From assembly GCA_024642265.1 (NCBI GenBank), contig JAHEBL010000020.1, forward strand, positions 1 to 42,998: a stretch of DNA of 42,998 nucleotides, read 5' to 3'. This document shows positions 1 through 8,405 of the stretch, one piece after another (position 1 is the stretch's first letter; each line of letters begins with the position of its first letter). The DNA is from Haliea sp. (lineage in GTDB: Bacteria; Pseudomonadota; Gammaproteobacteria; Pseudomonadales; Halieaceae). Both the position numbers and the translations under genes were made by a program. Under the pieces are notes generated by a model. It worked only from the letters and a program-made list of their open reading frames with translations. It ran no database searches and had not been told where the DNA came from.

Positions 1-179
1 TCTTTCCGGCTCCAGCCGCTATCAGTGAGGAGGTGGAGCAGATGTACCGCTGCAGGCGCATCGGTCCGGCCATCGCGGTGGAAGAGAAATACTATGCGAT
101 CTCACCCGAGCGCAAACTGAAGCACCCCGCGGTTCTCAAGATCATTGAAAACGCCCGGAGCGAACTGCTACTGGGCTGA
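1..179 (+). CDS. nhaR: LysR-family regulator, NhaR-like (3' end only)
   Basis: The window opens inside this gene; 58 C-terminal residues remain, ending in TGA at 177-179. The tail reads FPAPAAISEEVEQMYRC, then an AVEEKYYAISPERKLKHPAV segment. This matches the last part of the effector-binding domain of NhaR, where E. coli has an equivalent EEYHAIFAERMIQHPAV stretch. NhaR-type proteins are DNA-binding LysR activators that respond to Na+ and control the NhaA antiporter in enterics. The DNA-binding domain lies outside the window, so the target genes cannot be inferred here. The end overlaps the convergent HPF-like gene by 12 bp. Family assignment is good; the exact orthologue is less certain. 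Confidence 0.75.
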   Translation, partial: FPAPAAISEEVEQMYRCRRIGPAIAVEEKYYAISPERKLKHPAVLKIIENARSELLLG

Positions 180-494
180 TGCCTGTCTCCACGAGCTCAC
201 GCGGGCGCGACTCAATCGCGTGATCGCCCGCCTTGCCCTGGCGATTGCGCCCTCTATCGCCAGATTGGCATCCGGCTGGTAATTGTCCAGCAGGTGCCTT
301 TCACCATTGCTCTCGGTCAGCGCCAGCTTGCAGCCGTAGGTTACCCCGCCGCCGCGCTGTTCCGACGACTTCTCCAGGTCGATCTCTATACGGCTGATAT
401 CGGTCAACATGGACCCCAGCATGACCTGCAGTTTGGCCTCAATTGCCGCATTCCATTCCGGCTCGGCCCGATTCCTTATCAATATCTTTGCCAC
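168..494 (-). CDS. HPF/RaiA-family (sigma-54 modulation-like) small protein
   Basis: A 108-residue protein starting with GTG at 494, preceded by GGAGA about 7 nt upstream. The fold pattern resembles ribosome hibernation factors: an IEIDLEKSS strand, a VTYGCKLALT strand, a loop with DNYQPDANLAIEGAI, then a basic helix ARARRAITRLSRAR. Family members bind the decoding centre of the 30S subunit and silence or dimerise ribosomes in stationary phase. The match is by pattern only and the sequence is divergent, so binding to ribosomes is inferred. It is convergent with the NhaR-like gene (12-bp overlap) and faces away from a second HPF-family gene at 830. A plausible sigma70 promoter lies at 521-549. 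Confidence 0.6.
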   Translation of the reverse strand: MAKILIRNRAEPEWNAAIEAKLQVMLGSMLTDISRIEIDLEKSSEQRGGGVTYGCKLALTESNGERHLLDNYQPDANLAIEGAIARARRAITRLSRARVSSWRQASAQ

Positions 495-520
495 GAAAAC
501 ATCTCCAGTCTCGAACCGGA

Positions 521-549
521 CCTATAATGAGCCAATGACATTCGGACAA
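521..549 (-). promoter_or_regulatory. Putative sigma70 promoter of the HPF-like gene
   Basis: Reading the minus strand, TTGTCC (544-549) is followed after exactly 17 nt by TATAGG (521-526); each hexamer matches 4 of 6 consensus bases. The predicted transcript would start near 514, about 20 nt before the GTG start at 494 and upstream of its GGAGA ribosome site. Prediction from sequence only. Confidence 0.4.
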
Positions 550-772
550 CCATCCGGAACTCCGGTTGCTGATGTTCGTCAATTCCGATTAATGCTTCAC
601 GGACGATAAACGATTGTTACCCGCAGATGCAGATTTGACCTCGCTGCATCGTCCCACAATTTCGATAAATACTATAAATACAGTGCTTTTCGTGAATTCC
701 TGCCGCATCGATGGCAGCTTATAAGCTTTGCTTAACTTCGCATTTACCTGACTGGCTTCTCGAATACTTCGA

Positions 773-779
773 CTATACG
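773..779 (+). promoter_or_regulatory. Possible sigmaS-type -10 element (CTATACG)
   Basis: CTATAC at 773-778 matches the extended -10 preferred by RpoS, and no convincing -35 hexamer lies 17 nt upstream, as is common for RpoS promoters. The implied start near 785 gives a leader of about 45 nt for the hibernation-factor gene at 830. A stationary-phase promoter would suit that gene, but short AT-rich matches occur by chance. Confidence 0.3.
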
Positions 780-829
780 AAACCCATCCCGGATGTAATA
801 TGGGACCGTCACAACCAAGGAGCAACGTT

Positions 830-1192
830 ATGAGAATCTACTTACAGTCCCAGGGTTTCGAAATCACTCCCGCAATAGATGAGCATGTACGAAGACAACT
901 GGCACGCAACCTGGCGGGCTCGGAAGACAACATTATCGCAGTGGATGTTTTCCTGGGAGACATCAATGGCCCGAAGGGTGGCATGGACAAGAAGGCCCTG
1001 GTCTGCGTTCAAATGGCGTCCCGCTTGTCGGCAAGGTTCGAGGCAGTCCACAGCGACCTGTACCGGGCGGTTACTGTGGCTGCACGCAAGGCAAAGCGGT
1101 CGGTCAAACGCACATTGCGCAGGCACAAGCGAATGCAGAAGGCGGAACTGCGTGAATTGCGCCAGTATCCCGGCGACTACCTGGCAGGCTGA
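830..1192 (+). CDS. HPF/RaiA-family ribosome-associated protein
   Basis: A 120-residue protein. The ATG at 830 is chosen over an in-frame ATG at 800 because AAGGAG lies at 817-822, 7 nt before it, and because the family begins MRIYLQSQGFEIT-like. Visible features are the VDVFLGDINGPKGGMDK loop (the NGPxGGxDK signature of one RaiA/HPF subgroup), a strand LVCVQMAS, and an SDLYRAVTVAARKAKRSVKR helix followed by a very basic tail RTLRRHKRMQK. These proteins dock in the 30S mRNA/tRNA channel and protect idle ribosomes. The Na+ channel gene follows 11 nt after the stop, so the two are probably cotranscribed. Confidence 0.75.
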   Translation: MRIYLQSQGFEITPAIDEHVRRQLARNLAGSEDNIIAVDVFLGDINGPKGGMDKKALVCVQMASRLSARFEAVHSDLYRAVTVAARKAKRSVKRTLRRHKRMQKAELRELRQYPGDYLAG

Positions 1193-1203
1193 GACCAGAC
1201 AAG

Positions 1204-2043
1204 GTGCAAGTCGAATCAGGCGGCCCGGCGATTGCTATAAACGCGTCTGCTTTGCGGGATTTCGTCGAATCCCGCCGTTTCACACTGTTTATAACCGCCG
1301 TCATCCTGATCAACGCGGTCAGCCTCGGTCTGGAGACCTCGGCGGGCATTGTCACCGCCACCGGGTCGCTGCTGGCTGTTATAGACAGTGTGGCGCTGTT
1401 TATTTTCACCGTTGAGATAGCTCTCAAGCTCTGGGTCTATCGCTTGACGTTTTTCCGCAACGGCTGGAATGTGTTCGACTTCACCATTGTCGCCATTGCC
1501 TGGCTGCCCGCCAGCGGCCCCCTCGCCGTGCTGCGCGCGCTGCGGGTATTGCGTGTGCTGCGGCTGATTTCCGTAGTGCCGCAGCTGCGCGTGGTGATAG
1601 GCGCGCTGTTCAGCTCCCTGCCGGGCATGGCCGCAATTATTGCCGTTTTAACCCTGGTGTTTTATATCGCCGCAGTCATGGCGACCAAGCTGTTTGGCGC
1701 CGCCTTCCCCGACTGGTTCGGCAGTATCGGGGAATCGATGTACACCCTGTTCCAGATCATGACACTGGAAAGCTGGTCGATGGGGATCGTGCGCCCGGTA
1801 ATGGACGTCTATCCGCTGGCCTGGGTATTCTTTGTTCCGTTTGTGATCGTCACCAGCTTTGCGGTGCTCAACCTGTTCATCGCCCTGATCGTAAACTCGA
1901 TGCAGATGATCCATATGCAGGACAGGGAGAGCGCGCAAAGTGCCGAGGTAGTCGCTCATGACGAGCGGGAGCTACTGCTGGTTGAGGTGCGCGCGCTGCG
2001 GGAGGACGTGCAGCGGCTTATCGAGTCCGGCAGCAACAGGTAG
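1204..2043 (+). CDS. Bacterial voltage-gated sodium channel (NaChBac/NavAb family)
   Basis: A 279-residue, six-helix cation channel subunit, expected to work as a homotetramer in the inner membrane. S1 begins about residue 25 (FTLFITAVILINAVSLGLETS). S4 is clear at 107-130, with arginines 111, 114, 117 and 120 at every third position and Arg129 beyond. The pore loop carries the selectivity filter TLESWSM (187-193); LESWS is diagnostic of Na+-selective BacNav channels. S6 is near 207-232, followed by a C-terminal helix likely to form the tetramer coiled coil (about 245-275). Start is GTG at 1204; no other start fits ahead of S1. The gene runs convergent to, and 4 bp from, the Rap1a-like gene. 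In marine bacteria such channels have been linked to motility and pH or Na+ homeostasis. Confidence 0.93.
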   Translation: MQVESGGPAIAINASALRDFVESRRFTLFITAVILINAVSLGLETSAGIVTATGSLLAVIDSVALFIFTVEIALKLWVYRLTFFRNGWNVFDFTIVAIAWLPASGPLAVLRALRVLRVLRLISVVPQLRVVIGALFSSLPGMAAIIAVLTLVFYIAAVMATKLFGAAFPDWFGSIGESMYTLFQIMTLESWSMGIVRPVMDVYPLAWVFFVPFVIVTSFAVLNLFIALIVNSMQMIHMQDRESAQSAEVVAHDERELLLVEVRALREDVQRLIESGSNR

Positions 2044-2047
2044 CGTT

Positions 2048-2497
2048 TTAGCGAGCCTGATCCTGGCAGGGATGCCGCGACTGCAGCAAACGGTAGACGT
2101 AGTCCCGGGCGTTGTCGTCCTGGCCTGCATGGTGGATGTCCTGTTGCGCAGCATCCAGAAGCTCCTCCACTATAGCCTCCATGGGCAGGTCGCCCGGAAT
2201 GCAGAAGCCGGCATAGTAGGACGGGCCGAAACGCTCCAGCGTATTACCCAGGCGAGTGCGGATAGCCCGCTCGGAAAACGACTCCTGGGTTTCGATTTCA
2301 CGCACCACACTGTCGACAACGCCCGGGTCGGTGGCAAAGGCGCCATCGAGGAAGCCGTTGAGATAGCCGGCGCAAACCGCGACCTCTTTGGGGCTATCCG
2401 ACCGGCACAGGGCCAGCAATTCCTCACGACCGAGAGTTTCCAGTGCCTGCACGCCATTGCTCAGGACAATGCCTATTACAAGACCAACAAGCCTCAT
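2048..2497 (-). CDS. Secreted Rap1a/Tai-like protein
   Basis: A 149-residue exported protein. The ATG at 2497 is preferred over a longer frame because GAGGAG precedes it and the first 19 residues (MRLVGLVIGIVLSNGVQA) form a signal peptide. The mature part has the layout of the Rap1a/Tai domain: LLALCRSDS, VCAGYLNGFLDGAF, FCIPGDLP, then a helix ending ARDYVYRLLQSRHPC. Founding members are periplasmic immunity proteins against type VI amidase effectors, but many relatives sit alone with unknown function. No effector gene is nearby. Here it is the last gene of the purK-purE-sbtA-PII array, 14 nt after the PII-like stop, so a role other than immunity is likely. Function unknown. Confidence 0.6.
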   Translation of the reverse strand: MRLVGLVIGIVLSNGVQALETLGREELLALCRSDSPKEVAVCAGYLNGFLDGAFATDPGVVDSVVREIETQESFSERAIRTRLGNTLERFGPSYYAGFCIPGDLPMEAIVEELLDAAQQDIHHAGQDDNARDYVYRLLQSRHPCQDQAR

Positions 2498-2511
2498 GGG
2501 AATACTCCTCC

Positions 2512-2808
2512 TCAGTGCCGCAGCCACAGAGCGTCCGAAACAAGGCACACCCCTCCACTACTGGAGAGCAGCGGGCGCACAGCCTCCAGAATGCGATCGA
2601 CCGTGGCCTGGTCATCGCAGGCGATCAGTATAAGGCAATTACTCGAATCGCCCGACAGCTCGTCGGCCCTGCGCTCCCCGCGGTCACCCGCGCCCCGAAC
2701 GTCGGGGATCAATGTAAAACCGGGAGCTCCCAACTGCCTGAGCCGCACAGCCAGGCGCTGCGCGAGGGGCGCCTCGATTACAATCTCGATTCGCTTGCAG
2801 GGTTTCAT
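2512..2808 (-). CDS. PII-like signalling protein paired with SbtA (SbtB-like)
   Basis: A 98-residue protein. The ATG at 2808 has AAGGTGG just upstream and overlaps the sbtA stop in an ATGA tetranucleotide, so translation is probably coupled; a GTG at 2817 is less likely. The layout fits a small ferredoxin-like PII fold: KRIEIVIEAPLAQRLAVRL, a variable middle (T-loop region), then CLILIACDDQATVDRILEAV and a C-terminal strand. SbtB proteins form trimers that bind adenine nucleotides such as cAMP or AMP and gate the bicarbonate transporter SbtA. The pairing with sbtA is the main evidence; the sequence alone is divergent. No CGPxGC redox tail is present. Confidence 0.7.
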   Translation of the reverse strand: MKPCKRIEIVIEAPLAQRLAVRLRQLGAPGFTLIPDVRGAGDRGERRADELSGDSSNCLILIACDDQATVDRILEAVRPLLSSSGGVCLVSDALWLRH

Positions 2809-3800
2809 AGCAACCACCTTATCACGGCATGGTAGGCCGGGATGCCTATCAACAGATTGAACGGGAAGGTAATTGCCAGGGACATGGTCAGGTAGGTGCC
2901 AGGATTTGCCTCCGGCAATGCAAGCCGCATAGCGGCCGGCACTGCGATGTAGGAGCCGCTGGCGACCAGCACAGTAAAGAGTAAGGCGTTGCCCTCACTC
3001 AGGCCGAGGAGCCAGGCCACGCCCAGACCGAGCGCGGCATTCAACAGGGGCATGCCCACCGCCGCCGCAAGCATCAGCCGCAGGGGCTGCCCCGCGGCCA
3101 GCCCGTCTGCCGCCTGGCGGGAGTCCCTGAAGCGCCGGGCCGCAACAATACCCATATCGAGCAGGAACAGGCATAGCAGCCCGAGGAACAGTCCCTTGAC
3201 CAGGGGTTCCACCTGGTTCATACCCGCGGAACCGGTAATCCAGCCGATACACATACTGCCAAGGATCAGGAAAACCGAGGCATTGAACAATGACTCGTTC
3301 ACTAACTGCTTCCACGAAAACAGGCTGGCCGAGGCGCTGCCCCTGTTCCCGTAATGATTGTAAAGCAGGATACCCACGATGATCGCCGGCGATTCCATCA
3401 GGGCCATTGCAGCTACCAGGTAACCGCTCCAGCCGACGCCCTGGATATCCAGGTAGCCCGCCGCGGTCACGAAGGTAACGGCACTTACCGAACCGTAGGT
3501 GGCCGCGATTGCCGCCGCATCCGCCGTCGACATACGCCTGCGCATGAGGAAAAAAGCGTACACGGGTATACCGGCAGACAGCAGCATGGCTGCCAGCAGG
3601 GTTAACAACATGCCGGAATCTATACTGGATTCGGCCAGGGCAACCCCACCCTTGAAGCCTATGGCGAACAGCAGGTAGAGCGAAAGGGCTTTGGCTACCT
3701 GGCCGGGTATCTCAAGGTCGGAACGTACCACCACGGCCATGACGCCGAGGAAGAAAAAAAGCAGGGGAGGCGATCCCAGGTTGCCCAGAAAAGCCGACAC
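2805..3800 (-). CDS. sbtA: SbtA-family sodium-dependent bicarbonate transporter
   Basis: A 331-residue membrane protein of the SbtA (DUF897) family, with about ten hydrophobic segments in two inverted halves. Recognisable family pieces are LLFAIGFKGGVAL, AATYGSVSAVTFVTA, MALMESPAIIVG and LVASGSYIAVPAAMRLALPEANP. Cyanobacterial SbtA is a high-affinity Na+/HCO3- symporter. The GTG start at 3800 shares one base with the purE stop, so it is tightly coupled to purE. Its neighbours are purK and purE upstream and a PII-like gene downstream. PurK uses bicarbonate as substrate, so the likely job here is supplying bicarbonate for purine synthesis. That role is inference; the family call is firm. Confidence 0.88.
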   Translation of the reverse strand: MSAFLGNLGSPPLLFFFLGVMAVVVRSDLEIPGQVAKALSLYLLFAIGFKGGVALAESSIDSGMLLTLLAAMLLSAGIPVYAFFLMRRRMSTADAAAIAATYGSVSAVTFVTAAGYLDIQGVGWSGYLVAAMALMESPAIIVGILLYNHYGNRGSASASLFSWKQLVNESLFNASVFLILGSMCIGWITGSAGMNQVEPLVKGLFLGLLCLFLLDMGIVAARRFRDSRQAADGLAAGQPLRLMLAAAVGMPLLNAALGLGVAWLLGLSEGNALLFTVLVASGSYIAVPAAMRLALPEANPGTYLTMSLAITFPFNLLIGIPAYHAVIRWLL

Positions 3801-4297
3801 TATGCGGGGAACTCGCCCTTCACCGCATGGGACTTCTGCAGCACCTTGTCGCGCAGGCCAAGTTTGTAGGCGCGCAACCGCTCCCTCAGCTCGAGATCAC
3901 CGGTGGCAATCATCTGCGCGGCCAGAATGGCTGCATTGGCCGCATTGTCGATAGCGACCGTTGCAACCGGCACCCCGGCGGGCATTTGCACTATCGACAA
4001 CAAGGCGTCCATCCCCTCCAGCCGCGTTACTCCGATCGGCACGCCGATGACGGGCAACACACTGATGGCCGCCGCCATGCCCGGCAGGTGCGCCGCACCA
4101 CCGGCGCCGGCGATAATGACCTTGAGGCCCCGCGACTCTGCAGAGCTGGCGTAATCATGCAGCTTTTCAGGCGTCCTGTGGGCACTGACTATATCCACTT
4201 CGTAGGCGATACCCAGCTCATCGAGCATGGCCGCCGCGGCGCGCATGGTCGGCAGATCCGAGTCACTGCCCATGATTATGCCAATCTCTGCGCTCAT
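3800..4297 (-). CDS. purE: N5-carboxyaminoimidazole ribonucleotide mutase PurE
   Basis: 165 residues, the normal size of class I PurE. It moves the carboxylate of N5-CAIR to carbon 4 to give CAIR in de novo purine synthesis. Visible are the phosphate-binding GSDSDLPTM near the N-terminus, the catalytic SAHRTPEKL, the [12 protein letters not shown] loop and the [21 protein letters not shown] stretch, all typical of class I. The ATG at 4297 overlaps the purK stop by 4 bp. The usual purKE pair is therefore intact, and sbtA follows with a one-base overlap. Confidence 0.97.
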   Translation of the reverse strand: MSAEIGIIMGSDSDLPTMRAAAAMLDELGIAYEVDIVSAHRTPEKLHDYASSAESRGLKVIIAGAGGAAHLPGMAAAISVLPVIGVPIGVTRLEGMDALLSIVQMPAGVPVATVAIDNAANAAILAAQMIATGDLELRERLRAYKLGLRDKVLQKSHAVKGEFPA

Positions 4298-5454
4298 GCC
4301 GCCTGCTCGCTTTTCTTCGAAGACAGCTTCTCCAGCGCGCTGGCGGCCGCCTTCCCGGCTGCCTCAACGCTACCGCCAAGCGCATTGATATGGCCCATTT
4401 TCCGACCGATGGTGCCGGGCGCTTTGCCATACCAGTAGAGCGCTGCGCCCGGATATGCAGCCCTGTCAGTGACCGGGGTGTCGGGACACTGCTGCCTGAT
4501 CGCTTCCGTATAAAGAATATTCAGCATCACAGCGGGAGATTGCTGCTCTATGGCCAGCAGCGGCAGGCCCGTCACAGCGCGCACATGCTGCTCGAACTGC
4601 GACACATTGCAGGCGTCGAGTGTCACATGACCGGAATTGTGAACGCGGGGAGAAATCTCGTTGATCAGCAGCTCCTGCGCCGGCGTAACGAACATTTCGA
4701 TGGCAAATACACCCACACCCTCCAGTTGCGTAACAACACGCTCCGCCAACGCCTGCGCCGCTGCACTGAGCTGCGGGCTGACGGCCGCCGGCATCGACAC
4801 GGTTTTTACCGAGTTCAGCTCGGGATCGAATTCCATACTGACCGGCGGGAAGGTCTGGATATTACCCGCCTGATCGCGCGCCGTTATCACTGCAATTTCA
4901 CTGCAATCAGGCAGGAAAGGTTCAACGATGCTGGGCACGTCCCACAGCTGCTGCTCCGAATGCAGGGAACGCAGTATCTGAACACCCCGGCCGTCGTATC
5001 CACCACAGCGCACTTTTTGCACCACCGCCTCACCCAGTTTCCCGACCACGGATTCGAGGGAAGAGGCCCGGCCTGTCAGCATGTGAAATGGCAGGGTCGG
5101 CAGGTTCTGCTGCTGCAACCAGGATTTCTGCAGGCCCTTGTCTTTCAGCATCAGCAGGGTGTCAGCACCCGGGTGGACAGCCACACGCCCTTGAGTGCGG
5201 GCATCGATCAACTTCGCCAGGGACTCGTTGGGCACCGCCTCCTTGTCGAAGGTGATCACATCGCAACCGTCGAGGAACTGCTGGAATACAGTGGCATTGT
5301 CCAGCTCGCCGACGATCGCCCGGTCGGCACAACGCAGCGCCGCGTCGTCCGCGGACTCGGCAATCACTGACACGTGCACGCCGAGCCCCTGGGCCGCCTC
5401 ACACAGGTAGAGCCCCAGTTGTCCGCCACCAATAATACCGAGCCGTGTACTCAT
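4294..5454 (-). CDS. purK: N5-carboxyaminoimidazole ribonucleotide synthase PurK
   Basis: A 386-residue ATP-grasp enzyme that joins AIR and bicarbonate with ATP hydrolysis to make N5-CAIR, the substrate of PurE. The N-terminal nucleotide-like fold begins [13 protein letters not shown]; the ATP-grasp core shows [26 protein letters not shown] and [11 protein letters not shown], and the metal-binding end [13 protein letters not shown] is intact. Start ATG at 5454 has GAGGG 6 nt upstream. It is the first gene of a leftward array purK-purE-sbtA-PII-rap1a-like and is divergent from mutS. A possible promoter lies at 5552-5579. Confidence 0.97.
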   Translation of the reverse strand: MSTRLGIIGGGQLGLYLCEAAQGLGVHVSVIAESADDAALRCADRAIVGELDNATVFQQFLDGCDVITFDKEAVPNESLAKLIDARTQGRVAVHPGADTLLMLKDKGLQKSWLQQQNLPTLPFHMLTGRASSLESVVGKLGEAVVQKVRCGGYDGRGVQILRSLHSEQQLWDVPSIVEPFLPDCSEIAVITARDQAGNIQTFPPVSMEFDPELNSVKTVSMPAAVSPQLSAAAQALAERVVTQLEGVGVFAIEMFVTPAQELLINEISPRVHNSGHVTLDACNVSQFEQHVRAVTGLPLLAIEQQSPAVMLNILYTEAIRQQCPDTPVTDRAAYPGAALYWYGKAPGTIGRKMGHINALGGSVEAAGKAAASALEKLSSKKSEQAA

Positions 5455-5551
5455 TTCTGTCCCTCAGGGAATGCCACCGAACAGCCACAGCGCGCTGCCT
5501 GCCACCGCTGCAAATTGTGCCGCAGTTCTGCCCAGCTTGTCTAACGGTGCT

Positions 5552-5579
5552 AGGATAGCCACTCAGAACATTCCGACAA
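5552..5579 (-). promoter_or_regulatory. Putative promoter of the purK-purE-sbtA array
   Basis: On the minus strand TTGTCG (5574-5579) and TATCCT (5552-5557) are 16 nt apart, each matching 4 of 6 sigma70 bases. This would give a leader of about 90 nt before purK. No PurR-like operator was recognised. Weak, sequence-only prediction. Confidence 0.3.
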
Positions 5580-5738
5580 TTCGAGTTTTGGGTACTAATT
5601 CTACGTTTTTATCGATGTTTTGGATCAGCCCTGCGCGACCGAACCCGCGCGCCGCTGACAAAGAGGTGTATAAGGCCAGGCGAAAGCGCTAAAGTACCCC
5701 GCTGACCACAGCAACACTCCCGGAAACCTCAAATACAA

Positions 5739-8321
5739 TTGAACACGACTACCTTGACTACGATAGCCGCTGACCACACCCCGATGATGCAGCAGTTCCT
5801 GCGCATCAAGGCGAAACACCCCCACGACCTGCTGTTCTACCGCATGGGCGACTTCTACGAACTGTTCTACGACGACGCCAGAAGGGCCGCGGAACTGCTG
5901 GACATCACGCTCACTGCCCGGGGCAAGTCCGCCGGGGAACCGATTCCCATGTGCGGTGTACCCTACCACGCCGCCGAGGGTTACCTGGCGCGGCTGGTCA
6001 AAGCCGGCGTATCCGTGGCTATTGCCGAACAGATCGGCGACCCCGCCACCAGCAAGGGACCGGTGGAGCGACAAGTGGTGCGGGTGGTGACACCCGGCAC
6101 GCTATCGGACGAGGCCCTGCTGGATGACCGCGTGGACAATCTGCTGCTCGCTATCTGCCAGCAACACCACAATTACGGCATCGCCTACCTCGACCTCAGC
6201 ACCGGACGATTCCGGGTACTGGAGGTCAGCGGCGAGGAAGCGCTGGTCAGCGAGCTGCAGCGCCTGGATCCCGCCGAGACGCTTTATCACGAGAGCGTTT
6301 TCCTGCCCGAGGTCACGGGGCGCAACGGCGCCCGCAGCCAACCCGCCTGGGAGTTCGACATCGATAGCGCCCGCCGCGCCCTGAACACCCAGTTCCAGAC
6401 CCACGATCTGCAGGGCTTTGGCTGCGACAAGCTGCCGCTGGCGATCGGCGCGGCCGGCTGCCTGCTGCAGTACGTAAAAGACACCCAGCGCAGTAACCTG
6501 CCACATATTCGCAGCATCAGCCATGAAAACAGGGCCGACAGCGTCATCCTGGACGCCGCCACGCGCCGCAATCTTGAGATTGACGTCAACCTCTCCGGCG
6601 GTGAGCGCAACACCCTGTTCTCGGTCATGGACCGCGCTGTGACAGCCATGGGCAGCCGGCTGCTCAGGCGCTGGTTACACCGCCCCCTCACCGATATTGC
6701 CGTTCTGGAAGCCCGGCACGGAGCCATCGGCGCCCTCTGCATAAACTACGATTACGAGGCAGTGCGCTCGGCCCTGAAGCCTATCGGCGACATGGAACGC
6801 ATCCTGACCCGGGTAGCCCTGCGATCGGCCAGGCCACGCGACCTGACCCGACTGCACAGTTCGCTCGAGGCCCTGCCGCAGCTGCGCTCGGCCCTTGCAA
6901 AAGCTGACGCCCCGAGGCTGGCCGCACTCAGCCAGAGCGTGGGGCAATACCCCGACCTGTGCGACCTGCTGGGGCGGGCCATTATCGACAACCCTCCCGT
7001 GGTCATCCGCGACGGCGGGGTCATCGCTGACGGCTACGACAGTGAACTGGATGAACTGCGAGAGCTCAGCAGCAACGCCGGCGATTACCTGCTGGAGATC
7101 GAAAAACGTGAACGCCTGGCCACGGGCATTGCCAGCCTGAAAGTCGGCTACAACCGGGTGCACGGCTACTATATCGAGATCAGCCGGGGCCAGTCAGACC
7201 GCGCACCTGCGCAGTACGTCAGGCGCCAGACACTGAAAAACGCCGAGCGCTTCATCACCCCGGAGCTGAAGGAGTTCGAAGACAAGGCCCTGTCCAGCAA
7301 GAGCCGGGCCCTGAGCCGTGAAAAAGCGCTGTACGAGGACCTGTTGGAGCGCCTCAACGAGCACCTGGCGGCCCTGCAGGATACCGCCTCCGCAGTGAGC
7401 GAGATCGACGTACTGGCCAACCTCGCCGAGCGAGCCGACAGCCTGCGGCTGTGTTGTCCGTCCTTTTGCACCGAGCCCGTATTCGAGGTCAGCGAAGGTC
7501 GCCACCTGGTGGTGGAGCAGGTGCTGGAAGAACCCTTTATAGCCAACAACACCCTGCTCAATGACCGGCGCCGCATGCTGCTGATTACCGGGCCGAATAT
7601 GGGCGGCAAATCCACCTATATGCGTCAGAACGCGGTGATTGCCCTGCTGGCCCATATCGGCAGTTACGTGCCGGCCACAGCGACCAGGCTGGCTCCGCTG
7701 GATCGTATTTTCACGCGGATTGGCTCCTCCGACGACCTGGCCTCCGGTCGCTCCACATTCATGGTCGAGATGACGGAGACCGCTAATATCCTGCACAACG
7801 CCACCCCCCGCAGCCTGGTGCTGATGGATGAGGTGGGCCGCGGCACCAGCACTTTTGACGGCCTGAGCCTGGCGTGGGCGGCGGCGGTGGAACTGGCCCG
7901 CTCGGTGCAGGCCTTTACCCTGTTCGCCACCCATTACTTCGAGCTGACCAGCCTGCCTGAACTGTGTCCGACCATGGCCAACGTGCATCTGGATGCCACG
8001 GAGCACCAGGACCACGTGGTGTTTCTCCACAATATCCAGGAGGGGCCGGCCAATCGCAGCTTCGGCCTGCAGGTTGCCAGGCTCGCGGGCATACCCGCCC
8101 CCGTACTGGACGCCGCCCGGGAGAAACTGGGGGAGCTCGAGCGCGGCGACCACGGTCCGGCGCCAGCCATCCCGATTGCCTCCCCCCCTGCCCAGGTAGA
8201 CCTGTTCAGTTCTCCCGCTCCACACCCCGTGGTAAAAGCCCTTGAAGCCCTGGATGTGGACGGCCTGACACCCCGTGAGGCGCTGGAAAAACTCTACGAA
8301 CTGAAGGCCCGCCTGGGCTGA
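5739..8321 (+). CDS. mutS: DNA mismatch repair protein MutS
   Basis: 860 residues, close to E. coli MutS (853). It recognises mismatches and starts MutL/MutH-type repair. The TTG at 5739 gives an N-terminus [17 protein letters not shown] that aligns with the E. coli start region; an ATG a few codons later would remove conserved residues. The mismatch-wedge motif [11 protein letters not shown] is near residue 35. The ATPase domain has Walker [14 protein letters not shown] (about 620) and Walker [17 protein letters not shown]. The C-terminus ends [17 protein letters not shown], the tetramerisation tail. It precedes fdxA by 84 bp, the arrangement seen in pseudomonads. Confidence 0.97.
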   Translation: MNTTTLTTIAADHTPMMQQFLRIKAKHPHDLLFYRMGDFYELFYDDARRAAELLDITLTARGKSAGEPIPMCGVPYHAAEGYLARLVKAGVSVAIAEQIGDPATSKGPVERQVVRVVTPGTLSDEALLDDRVDNLLLAICQQHHNYGIAYLDLSTGRFRVLEVSGEEALVSELQRLDPAETLYHESVFLPEVTGRNGARSQPAWEFDIDSARRALNTQFQTHDLQGFGCDKLPLAIGAAGCLLQYVKDTQRSNLPHIRSISHENRADSVILDAATRRNLEIDVNLSGGERNTLFSVMDRAVTAMGSRLLRRWLHRPLTDIAVLEARHGAIGALCINYDYEAVRSALKPIGDMERILTRVALRSARPRDLTRLHSSLEALPQLRSALAKADAPRLAALSQSVGQYPDLCDLLGRAIIDNPPVVIRDGGVIADGYDSELDELRELSSNAGDYLLEIEKRERLATGIASLKVGYNRVHGYYIEISRGQSDRAPAQYVRRQTLKNAERFITPELKEFEDKALSSKSRALSREKALYEDLLERLNEHLAALQDTASAVSEIDVLANLAERADSLRLCCPSFCTEPVFEVSEGRHLVVEQVLEEPFIANNTLLNDRRRMLLITGPNMGGKSTYMRQNAVIALLAHIGSYVPATATRLAPLDRIFTRIGSSDDLASGRSTFMVEMTETANILHNATPRSLVLMDEVGRGTSTFDGLSLAWAAAVELARSVQAFTLFATHYFELTSLPELCPTMANVHLDATEHQDHVVFLHNIQEGPANRSFGLQVARLAGIPAPVLDAAREKLGELERGDHGPAPAIPIASPPAQVDLFSSPAPHPVVKALEALDVDGLTPREALEKLYELKARLG

Positions 8322-8405
8322 AAAGCCCCCTTCAAATTCCCGCCCTGTGCGGGTAAACTGTCGCCCCCCGCGCGGGGCCGCGATTATTTCAAGAGGCGTT
8401 CAGGA

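Larger units (their letters stand above)
495..829. other. 335-bp gene-free spacer between the two HPF-family genes
   Basis: No open frame here resembles a protein, and the stretch is clearly more AT-rich than its neighbours. It holds the putative promoter at 521-549 for the leftward gene, a perfect 12-bp palindrome AGCTTATAAGCT at 716-727, and a CTATAC element at 773-778 in front of the rightward gene. I saw no tRNA or recognisable small RNA. Confidence 0.6.

Noticed and set aside
1958-2860. A 300-codon plus-strand frame opposite the Rap1a-like and PII-like genes
   Set aside because: It spans the end of the channel gene and two genes supported by ribosome sites, signal peptide and operon logic on the other strand.
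7194-8225. A 343-codon minus-strand frame inside mutS
   Set aside because: Antisense shadow of the MutS ATPase region, without a promoter or ribosome site of note.
8315-8354. Short hairpins after mutS (GGGCT-GAAA-AGCCC at 8315-8328; CCCGC-N5-GCGGG at 8340-8354) as a terminator
   Set aside because: Stems of only 5 bp, no U-tract, and the first overlaps the mutS stop codon; fdxA may simply be cotranscribed.
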